Positions 1 through 5,469 of a DNA stretch of 9,683 bases are shown here, one piece after another. The translations under genes were made by a program, and so were the position numbers. Position 1 is the first letter of the stretch; each line of letters starts with the position of its first letter. The notes under the pieces are model-generated. The model was not told the origin of the DNA and made no database searches. It saw nothing but the letters and a program-made list of their open reading frames with translations. Location: the NCBI GenBank assembly GCA_002308935.1, contig DBWN01000042.1:8313-17995 (forward strand), written 5' to 3'. This DNA is from Bacteroidales bacterium UBA1237. Its GTDB lineage: Bacteria; Bacteroidota; Bacteroidia; Bacteroidales; UBA932.

Positions 1-605
1 TCGTTCCTCGGCACGAATTCACCTGTGGTGGCATCGAAAAGGGGAGTGGAAGAAGTGATGACGACACCTGAACCGATGACTGCTCCTTCTTCGACGATAG
101 TACCTTCATATATGCCGCAATTGCCTCCGATGAACGCACCGTCCTCAATTATGACGGGAAGCGCTCCTGCAGGTTCGAGGACTCCGCCTATCTGGGCCGC
201 TGCAGCGATATGGATGTTCTTTCCGATCTGCGCGCATGACCCGATAGTGACATGGCTGTCAACCATTGTGCCTTCATCGATGTAGGCTCCGACATTTATA
301 TAGGAGGGAGGCATGACGATGACGCCGGGTGCCAGAAAAGCGCCTCTACGGATGCTGGTGCCTCCGGGTACTATCCTTACCTTGTTCTCGAGGGAGAATT
401 CCCTGGTGGGGTAAGTGTCCTTGTCGAAAAATGCGAACTGCCCCTCGGACATGTCCGAGAGCTTTCCACTGCGGAACCCGGCAAGGATGACTTCCTTGAC
501 TTCGGGATACACTTTCCATTTGCCGCCGATTTTCCTTGCGACCCTGAGATTTCCGCTCTCAAGGTCTTCCATCACACTGTGAAACTGTTCTGAGCTTACT
601 TCCAT
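1..605 (-). CDS. dapD: 2,3,4,5-tetrahydropyridine-2,6-dicarboxylate N-succinyltransferase, C-terminus cut by window edge
   Basis: DapD transfers succinyl from succinyl-CoA to tetrahydrodipicolinate, the first step of the succinylase branch to meso-diaminopimelate and lysine; it is cytosolic and usually trimeric. The visible 201 residues start with a short helical part (LESGNLRVA, about residues 15-23), followed by a left-handed beta-helix of hexapeptide repeats carrying the family signatures INVGAYIDEGTMVDS, IGSCAQIGKN, IGGVLEP and PVIIEDGAFIGGN. The stop codon lies left of the window, so roughly 50-70 residues are missing. I chose ATG 603-605 because it overlaps the dapA stop by 10 bp (ATGGAAGTAA), which suggests translational coupling. 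ATG 570-572 is a possible alternative. The N-terminal helical part is about 25 residues shorter than I recall for E. coli DapD, and the helix signatures differ in places (DSHVTIG for the enterobacterial DTWATVG). Function is confident; exact start is less so. Confidence 0.93.
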   Translation of the reverse strand, partial: MEVSSEQFHSVMEDLESGNLRVARKIGGKWKVYPEVKEVILAGFRSGKLSDMSEGQFAFFDKDTYPTREFSLENKVRIVPGGTSIRRGAFLAPGVIVMPPSYINVGAYIDEGTMVDSHVTIGSCAQIGKNIHIAAAAQIGGVLEPAGALPVIIEDGAFIGGNCGIYEGTIVEEGAVIGSGVVITSSTPLFDATTGEFVPRN

Positions 606-1480
606 AGGTCAACAAGAACTTTTGACATGAGGTCCCTGGTCTGCTGTGAAGCGTTGGCCAGAGGGAGCCTTACAGTGTCGTACATTTCACCGAGGATATT
701 GAGCGCGGCTTTTGCCGGAATCGGGTTGGATTCTACGAAGCAGGCCTTGAACAGAGGGAAGAGCTTGTGGTGGAGCTCCCTTGCCTTGGGCATATCATCA
801 GCCATGAGGGCTTCCACCATGGCTACAACCTCTGCGGGTGCGATGTTGGATGCCACGGACACGACGCCGTGTGCTCCTGTCGCCATGAAGGCGAGGGTCA
901 TGTCATCGTCTCCGCTGAGGACGCTGAATCCTTCCGGGGCGCGGCGTACTATCTCGCTGACCTGGCTGTAGTTTCCTGAAGCTTCCTTCACACCGACAAT
1001 GTTCTTCACGTCATTGGCCAGACTGATAAGGGTGTCGGGGAGCATGTTGGCACCTGTCCTTCCGGGCACGTTGTACACTATGATGGGGACATCGGTGGAA
1101 GCTGCGACAGCCTTGAAGTATTCGTACTGGCCTCTCTGGGTGGGTTTGTTGTAATAGGGGACCACTACCAGGAACGCGTCGGGATTGAAGGGCTCGAGCA
1201 GGCGGATGTTAGCGAGGGTGTCCGCCATGCAGTTCACGCCTACTCCTGGAACAAGGGGAAGTTTACCGGCGTGTTTTTTCACCACTTTGTAGATCTCAAC
1301 TTTCTCTTCCTGCGAAAGTGCGGGGGTTTCACCTGTAGTTGCCAGCGGTACAAGGAAGTGTACGCCGGAGCGGACCTGGCGGTCCACCAGTCTAGCATAG
1401 GCGGTGTAGTCTACGCCGCCGTCGGGGAGGAACGGGGTAACGAGCGCCGTTCCGCAGCCGTGTAATAATGTTTGTTCCAT
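596..1480 (-). CDS. dapA: 4-hydroxy-tetrahydrodipicolinate synthase
   Basis: DapA condenses pyruvate with L-aspartate-4-semialdehyde, the committed step of the diaminopimelate/lysine pathway, in the cytosol. The 294-residue TIM-barrel protein is the usual length. It shows the ATTGET phosphate-like loop (T48, T49), YYNKP with Y110, the catalytic Y136 in YNVPGRTG with R141, the Schiff-base lysine K165 in VGVKEASG, and the later GDDD turn. The reading frame is open back to an ATG at 1526-1528, but the family N-terminus (GCGTALVTPF) fits the start MEQTLLHG at 1478-1480; the longer version would add 16 residues with no family match, encoded by the hairpin-bearing leader. It lies 89 bp downstream of dapB and overlaps dapD by 10 bp, so it is an operon member. 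Residues matching the lysine-binding allosteric site differ from E. coli (see findings). Confidence 0.97.
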   Translation of the reverse strand: MEQTLLHGCGTALVTPFLPDGGVDYTAYARLVDRQVRSGVHFLVPLATTGETPALSQEEKVEIYKVVKKHAGKLPLVPGVGVNCMADTLANIRLLEPFNPDAFLVVVPYYNKPTQRGQYEYFKAVAASTDVPIIVYNVPGRTGANMLPDTLISLANDVKNIVGVKEASGNYSQVSEIVRRAPEGFSVLSGDDDMTLAFMATGAHGVVSVASNIAPAEVVAMVEALMADDMPKARELHHKLFPLFKACFVESNPIPAKAALNILGEMYDTVRLPLANASQQTRDLMSKVLVDLWK

Positions 1481-1512
1481 GATTTGGGGAATGATTGATT
1501 GTTGTTTAATGC

Positions 1513-1539
1513 GTATATGTTTCCTCACTAAACATATAC
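1513..1539 (-). promoter_or_regulatory. Perfect 10-bp inverted repeat in the dapB-dapA gap
   Basis: GTATATGTTT (1513-1522) and AAACATATAC (1530-1539) are exact reverse complements with a 7-nt spacer. The repeat sits 33 bp before the dapA start, in the only non-overlapping junction of the dap operon. No T-tract follows on either strand, so it does not look like an intrinsic terminator. It could be an mRNA stem that stabilises or separates the dapA-dapD part of the message, or a DNA operator. The structure is seen; the function is inference. Confidence 0.5.
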
Positions 1540-1569
1540 AGGTATATTGTTATGTCAGTTTGTGATTCT

Positions 1570-2244
1570 TTATTTGGACGGGGAAAGGATGAGGTCTTTG
1601 AACTCATGGATTCCTTTGAGCGAATCAGCGATGATGGCGGCGGCGACAGCACCCTCCGCGAAACCTTCCCTGGAGAAGGCTTCGTGGGTAAAGGTGAGTT
1701 TGTCAACACCGGAAGTGAAAGTCGCTGTATGCGTGCCGGGGACTTCACCTATCCTCTGGGCCTCGATAGGGGGCACTTCACCGAGAGTGTCAGCGATTAT
1801 CGAAGCGATGCTCTTTGCTGTTCCGCTTGGGGCGTCAAGCTTGTGGATGTGGTGGATTTCATTGACGGCAGGAGAATAGCCGTTGCCTTTGAGGACTTCG
1901 CAGACTCTTTCCACGGCAGCGAAGAACGCATTCACTCCGATGGAGAAATTTGATGCCCAAACAAGGGTGGTCCCTTCTTTTTCGAATGCGGCGAACACAT
2001 CGTCCTTCATGTCATACCATCCTGTGGTGCCCACTACCACAGCCTTGAAATTCTTAGCAAGGAACTTATAGTTCTCTCTGAACGCTGAAGGCGTGGTGAA
2101 GTCTATGCACACGCACTCCTTCCCGATTTCCGCGGGAATGGAGCAGACATCTTCGGTAGCGGTTTCAAGAGGAATCCCTCTCCTGAGGAGAACAGATTCC
2201 ACCATGTGACCCATCTTACCGTATCCGCTTATTATAACTTTCAT
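1570..2244 (-). CDS. dapB: 4-hydroxy-tetrahydrodipicolinate reductase
   Basis: DapB reduces the product of DapA to tetrahydrodipicolinate with NAD(P)H; it is a cytosolic tetramer in known cases. The N-terminus carries the dinucleotide-binding loop GYGKMG (residues 7-12), followed by GTTGW (about residue 73) and the substrate-binding/catalytic signature EIHHIHKLDAPSGTAK, which has the family HH pair, the K-x-D and the PSGT loop. At 224 residues it is shorter than the E. coli enzyme of about 270 but retains both domains, which seems typical of compact bacterial versions. The start at 2242-2244 is forced, because the nucleotide-binding loop begins six residues later; the gene therefore overlaps the upstream M20 deacylase by 29 bp in another frame. 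Translational coupling with that gene is likely. An 89-bp gap separates it from dapA. Confidence 0.97.
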   Translation of the reverse strand: MKVIISGYGKMGHMVESVLLRRGIPLETATEDVCSIPAEIGKECVCIDFTTPSAFRENYKFLAKNFKAVVVGTTGWYDMKDDVFAAFEKEGTTLVWASNFSIGVNAFFAAVERVCEVLKGNGYSPAVNEIHHIHKLDAPSGTAKSIASIIADTLGEVPPIEAQRIGEVPGTHTATFTSGVDKLTFTHEAFSREGFAEGAVAAAIIADSLKGIHEFKDLILSPSK

Positions 2245-3229
2245 AAATGTTGATGTAATTGTCGATTGCCTTCTGAATGTCCGAAATCAGGATGTATTCT
2301 TCATCCCTGTGTGCGACCAGGACTGAACCTGGGCCGCAGATGATCTTCTTCTCGAAATTTGTCAGATGCGGAGCGTCGCTTCCGAATGACACGGGTTTGG
2401 TGGGGAAACCCTCCAATGTGAAATATTCCGCCGGGGAATCTCCACCCCTTTCTTTCAAGAAGATCTGTCCCTGTTTTCGGCGAGCTTTCTCCCTCATCCA
2501 TTCGCTGACCATCTCATCGGTCTTGAAGGTGGTCCTGAAATACACCCTGCAACTCAGTTCAGGGCTCAGGATGTTCTGGGGGTTGTCGCTTTTGAGGAGG
2601 CCGACATTGAAAGTGGTGCGACCGAGTACGGGGTCTGAGGGGAAGGATGCTCCTCTCAGGTCCTCCATGAAATCCACGAACATGTCCACTGCGCTTCTTC
2701 CATAGGAAGGATATCCCGAGTGGAAACTTTCACCCTTGAACACGACTTCAAATGACTTGGTTCCCTTGGATGCGCTGACAAGATTGTTGTATGTTGGTTC
2801 CCCGACTATCACAAGCGGGGCCTTGAATGATGTCTTGGCGAACGCCTTGGCCCCGAAAGAGCCGGTTTCTTCACCACTTAATATAAGTAGTCCGAATCCG
2901 GTACGTCCCATCTGGGCGAGTCTCTGGCAGGCAAGATACATGGAGAAGAACTGCCCCTTGGCATCGCAACTGCCTCTTCCTGTTATCCTGTCTTCTTCGA
3001 AAACCGGAGGTATGTAAGGAGGAACGGTGTCCATGTGGGAACAGAAGACCACCTCAGGAGTACCCCAACTGAAAAGGAGGTTCAGGGTTCCGTCTCCGAC
3101 TTCCCAGCTTTCCTTCGAAGGAGCTTCCAGTCTCTCAAGAAGAAACATGGCAAGTTCCCTCTCCTTTCCGGAGGTGGATTCGATGGAAAGAATCTCCTTG
3201 AAGAGATCCATTTGAAGAAGATCGGACAT
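2216..3229 (-). CDS. M20-family metallopeptidase, probable succinyl-diaminopimelate desuccinylase or related N-acyl amino acid deacylase
   Basis: The protein is a zinc-dependent M20 amidohydrolase of the ArgE/DapE/LysK group (337 residues, cytosolic, no signal peptide). Two-zinc ligands and catalytic residues are visible in order: H65 and D67 in SHMDTVP, D89 in GRGSCDAKG, catalytic E120 with ligand E121 in SGEETGS, E144 in VGEPT, H170 in the lid-domain SFHSGYP, and H307 in AHRDEEY near the C-terminus. Sequence alone does not separate DapE from N-acyl-ornithine or LysK-type deacylases; the GRGSCDAKG segment is somewhat LysK/ArgE-like. Context favours DapE: it is the first gene of an operon with dapB, dapA and dapD, and DapD makes exactly the kind of succinylated intermediate a DapE would deacylate. 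A promoter lies just upstream and the gene overlaps dapB by 29 bp. Fold is certain; substrate is inferred, so no symbol is given. Confidence 0.9.
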   Translation of the reverse strand: MSDLLQMDLFKEILSIESTSGKERELAMFLLERLEAPSKESWEVGDGTLNLLFSWGTPEVVFCSHMDTVPPYIPPVFEEDRITGRGSCDAKGQFFSMYLACQRLAQMGRTGFGLLILSGEETGSFGAKAFAKTSFKAPLVIVGEPTYNNLVSASKGTKSFEVVFKGESFHSGYPSYGRSAVDMFVDFMEDLRGASFPSDPVLGRTTFNVGLLKSDNPQNILSPELSCRVYFRTTFKTDEMVSEWMREKARRKQGQIFLKERGGDSPAEYFTLEGFPTKPVSFGSDAPHLTNFEKKIICGPGSVLVAHRDEEYILISDIQKAIDNYINIYESYNKRIR

Positions 3230-3279
3230 CTGGATCGTTGTTTTGTTCCTGCAAATAAGGGCGTCAGACCCGTTTTATG

Positions 3280-3308
3280 CAAAAATAGAACTTTATTCAA
3301 CAAAACAA
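3280..3308 (-). promoter_or_regulatory. Promoter of the dap operon
   Basis: On the minus strand TATTTTTG (3287-3280) matches the Bacteroidota -7 consensus TAnnTTTG. A TTG (3308-3306) lies 18 nt upstream as a partial -33 element. The start codon of the deacylase is 50 nt downstream of the -7 box, so the message has a leader of about 45 nt. Read directly from sequence; promoter activity is inferred. Confidence 0.5.
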
Positions 3309-3498
3309 TACCTTGGCTCACTTTTTAACGACATTTTTTGAATTATAACGTTTTATCTCATAGAATGGGGTACTTGCTGAAGAAATGATCACTTGAAAAG
3401 GTGTGATATTACAATAATATGGACGGGAATTGCAGGAGGTCTGAAGATTCTGCTAAAACAATGGAAGTTTCAGATATGTCAAGCAGGTTAATGTTGAT

Positions 3499-3506
3499 TA
3501 TTTTTG
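3499..3506 (+). promoter_or_regulatory. -7 box of the plug lipoprotein gene
   Basis: TATTTTTG matches TAnnTTTG and ends 22 nt before the ATG, giving a predicted leader of only about 15 nt. No good -33 TTTG lies at the usual distance; TGTC at 3477-3480 is the closest. Moderate support from spacing shared with two other genes in this window. Confidence 0.45.
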
Positions 3507-3528
3507 CACTGGACAAAAACGTACTTTT

Positions 3529-4059
3529 ATGAAGCGAATAGTATTTTTAATGACCTTATTCCTGACTGTGCTCTCTTGCGGATCCTCGCAGAAAGTGTTA
3601 TCAAGCCAGACAAGCGGAGAAACCATCGACATGGGTTATTCCTCTTCCTCCAGAAACAGCAATGCTTTCACTGTAACCGAGGTCACTATGACTGAAGCCG
3701 AGGAGCAGGTGTACAACAATATATTCGATTATCTCCGTAATAAAGTCCCCGGAGTGGAAGTGGGCAATACCCAGATGGCAGGGGACCGCCCCCATATCCA
3801 GATCCGCGGAAACCGCTCCATCCTCGGAAATGAAGGAGAACCGCTGTACATCGTAGATGGGGTTGAGTTCCCGCAGATTGATATACTCAAGCCCGATGAG
3901 ATTTACTCTGTAAGGGTGCTCAAAGATTCTGCTGCGTCCTCGTACGGATCAAGAGGTGCCAACGGAGTTATTCTGTTTACAACTAAGGTGGCTCAAGAGG
4001 CGGCAGAGAGGGAAAAGGCGCAGCGCAAGGCTGAAAGGCAGCAAAGGAACAAGAAATGA
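3529..4059 (+). CDS. Lipoprotein consisting of a SusC/RagA-type TonB-dependent receptor plug domain without a barrel
   Basis: The 176-residue protein starts with a lipoprotein signal peptide whose lipobox VLSC places the acylated cysteine at C17. After a short Ser-rich stretch it follows the SusC/RagA plug pattern: MGYSSS (35-40, aligning with the VGYGT start of the SusC plug), FDYLRNKVPGVEV (66-78), IQIRGNRS (90-97), PLYIVDGVEF (105-114), LKPDEIYSVRVLKDSAASS (120-138), YGSRGANGVILFTTK (139-153). It ends right there, with a charged, probably helical tail (154-176, rich in Glu, Lys, Arg and Gln) in place of a 22-strand barrel. No carboxypeptidase-like or TonB-box domain is present. SusC proteins import glycans or peptides across the outer membrane with SusD, but a plug alone cannot form a channel. 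It could be a periplasmic or outer-membrane scaffold or a binding module. The frame is intact, so it does not look like a recent truncation. Domain call is firm; function is unknown. Confidence 0.85.
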   Translation: MKRIVFLMTLFLTVLSCGSSQKVLSSQTSGETIDMGYSSSSRNSNAFTVTEVTMTEAEEQVYNNIFDYLRNKVPGVEVGNTQMAGDRPHIQIRGNRSILGNEGEPLYIVDGVEFPQIDILKPDEIYSVRVLKDSAASSYGSRGANGVILFTTKVAQEAAEREKAQRKAERQQRNKK

Positions 4060-4093
4060 TTCCTTGACTGAGTGTTGGAAACAATAAATTCAG

Positions 4094-4101
4094 TATATTC
4101 G
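4094..4101 (+). promoter_or_regulatory. Candidate -7 box of the phosphatase gene
   Basis: TATATTCG differs from TAnnTTTG at one position and ends 22 nt before the ATG. A TTGG at 4075-4078 lies 15 nt upstream, closer than usual for a -33 element; it is part of the 14-bp motif TGTTGGAAACAATA (4073-4086) that recurs inverted at 6139-6152. The 64-bp gap after the plug gene has no terminator hairpin, so readthrough from the plug gene is also possible. Confidence 0.35.
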
Positions 4102-4123
4102 CCCAAACTGTCACATCCCCATT

Positions 4124-5419
4124 ATGAAAAAATACTGTTTCCTTATTGCAGCCCTGGCGACTGCTGCGTTCCTTTCCAATGTGAAGGACGCCGATGCCCA
4201 GGTCGCCTCACGTGCTGATGAGGCCTTCCGGATGATCGCTGAAAATCCTGACCGTGCCGCCAACAATATGCATTCTTATGAATTCAAGCCGTTGGTGGAC
4301 ACCCGTACCCCGAAAGGATACAAAGCGTTCTACATCTCACACTACGGACGTCACGGCTCAAGGTATGAGCAGTCGGCTTCTTTCTCCAGAGCCGCATTGC
4401 AAGGATTCCGGAAAGCGGATTCATTGAATCTTCTTTCTCCTGCAGGAAAGGATCTCTATGCTCAGGTTCAGACTATCACTGATGAGCATGAGGGAATGGA
4501 AGGTGCGCTTTCGCCCAGAGGAGGAAGGGAGCATCAGACTCTTGCGACACGTATGGCGAGGCGTTATCCTACCGTCTTCAATCAGAAAGACCGTAAGGAG
4601 GTTTCCTCATTCTCAAGTACTGTCCAGAGGTGCATTATAAGCATGGCGAATTTCACCAGCGCACTCAAAGGAGAAAACTCTGATCTTCAGTTCACATTCA
4701 CTACGGGTCAGCGCTACATGAATTATCTGAGCCCTTCAATCAGGATGTCAAGAGGAGCGTTCTCAGGTAGGGGACAGGCCCCGCAGGAGCAGTATGACTG
4801 GAGCCGTTTCTTCTCTATCGTCTTCAGCAATCCCGCTGCCACTAGTGAGATCATTCCTGACCGTGAAGGATTCGTGAGGTCGGTTTATTCAGCCGGCGGC
4901 CTTTGCCAGGATCTGGACTTCCTTGGCTTTGACATATTCCGCACATATTTCACTCCTGAGGAGCTTACATATCTTTGGAAACGTCAGAATGACATGATCT
5001 ACCTCATGTGGGGAAACTCCTTGGAGAACGGTGATAATGTACGCGAGACCCTTAAACCTTTGCTTAAGGATTTCGTGGATAAGGCAGATGCCGCTTTGGC
5101 TTCCGGCTCTCATCGCTGCGCTGACCTTCGCTTCGGACATGATACCGGAGTGTTGCCTCTTGCCGCACTTCTTGGAATTGATGACCCCGACGGAAACCGC
5201 TTCTCAATGAATGACGCCCACGATTACTGGTTCTCCTTCGAGAGGGTTCCCATGGGCACCAATCTCCAGATGATATTCTACCGTAATAAGAAAGGTAATG
5301 TCCTGACCAAGGTTCTTTATAATGAGCAGGAAGCTCATTTCAAAGGCGTCAAACCCGTTGAAGGACCATATTACAATTGGAAGGATCTCCGCGAATGGTT
5401 CCTTTCCCTTTGTGACTGA
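4124..5419 (+). CDS. Exported histidine-type acid phosphatase (histidine phosphatase superfamily, clade 2; phytase/MINPP-like)
   Basis: The protein hydrolyses phosphomonoesters through a phosphohistidine intermediate; relatives include acid phosphatases, phytases and the multiple inositol polyphosphate phosphatases of gut Bacteroides. The 431 residues begin with a signal peptide (hydrophobic stretch about 5-18, likely cleavage after A25 in DADA-Q), so it should act in the periplasm or at the surface. The catalytic signature is HYGRHGSRY (R76, nucleophile H77, R80). R169 in SSTVQRC fits the third phosphate-binding arginine. The proton-donor motif is FGHDTG (H339, D340), the HD type rather than the HAE type I recall for MINPPs. 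Length is normal for Bacteroidota histidine-type phosphatases. There is no lipobox. It follows the plug lipoprotein by 64 bp on the same strand. Substrate cannot be fixed from sequence; inositol phosphates are one candidate. Confidence 0.9.
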   Translation: MKKYCFLIAALATAAFLSNVKDADAQVASRADEAFRMIAENPDRAANNMHSYEFKPLVDTRTPKGYKAFYISHYGRHGSRYEQSASFSRAALQGFRKADSLNLLSPAGKDLYAQVQTITDEHEGMEGALSPRGGREHQTLATRMARRYPTVFNQKDRKEVSSFSSTVQRCIISMANFTSALKGENSDLQFTFTTGQRYMNYLSPSIRMSRGAFSGRGQAPQEQYDWSRFFSIVFSNPAATSEIIPDREGFVRSVYSAGGLCQDLDFLGFDIFRTYFTPEELTYLWKRQNDMIYLMWGNSLENGDNVRETLKPLLKDFVDKADAALASGSHRCADLRFGHDTGVLPLAALLGIDDPDGNRFSMNDAHDYWFSFERVPMGTNLQMIFYRNKKGNVLTKVLYNEQEAHFKGVKPVEGPYYNWKDLREWFLSLCD

Positions 5420-5446
5420 AACGGCGGATAGCTCATTAAAGATGGA

Positions 5447-5469
5447 GACGGCTCTCAATGAGGGTCGTC
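5447..5469 (+). terminator. Possible 3'-end hairpin of the phosphatase transcript
   Basis: GACGGCTCTC (5447-5456) and GAGGGTCGTC (5460-5469) can pair over 10 positions with two G-U wobbles around a 3-nt loop, and the stem may extend with further wobble pairs. The G-U pairs only work in the plus-strand RNA, which suggests function for the phosphatase transcript. The hairpin overlaps the stop codon of the convergent HD gene. There is no clean U-tract, only moderately T-rich sequence, so an intrinsic terminator is uncertain. Confidence 0.3.

Larger units (their letters stand above)
3230..3528. other. Divergent intergenic region between the dap operon and the plug lipoprotein gene
   Basis: About 300 bp, AT-rich. 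It holds the minus-strand dap promoter (3280-3308) and a plus-strand -7 box (3499-3506). A short A/T palindrome, ATATTA-CAA-TAATAT (3406-3420), and an imperfect stem near 3389-3407 are present but unremarkable. No RNA gene or riboswitch is recognised. A 37-codon open frame (3419-3532) was considered and set aside. Confidence 0.6.

Noticed and set aside
252..593. A 113-codon plus-strand open frame opposite dapD
   Set aside because: The minus strand carries unmistakable DapD signatures through this stretch; the plus-strand reading has no recognisable domain.
1481..1528. Longer dapA start at 1528 adding 16 residues
   Set aside because: The added residues match nothing in the DapA family and would be encoded by the hairpin leader; the family N-terminus fits the start at 1480.
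1481..1569. Lysine riboswitch or attenuator in the dapB-dapA gap
   Set aside because: The gap is too short for a lysine riboswitch, and the hairpin has no T-tract and no leader peptide rich in lysine codons.
3406..3420. A/T-only palindrome ATATTA-CAA-TAATAT
   Set aside because: A short all-A/T stem in an AT-rich intergenic region is expected by chance and has no neighbouring element to support it.
3419..3532. A 37-codon plus-strand open frame ending in an ATGA overlap with the plug lipoprotein start
   Set aside because: The likely -7 box of the plug gene lies inside it, no promoter or recognisable motif precedes it, and its composition does not look coding. The ATGA overlap is probably chance.
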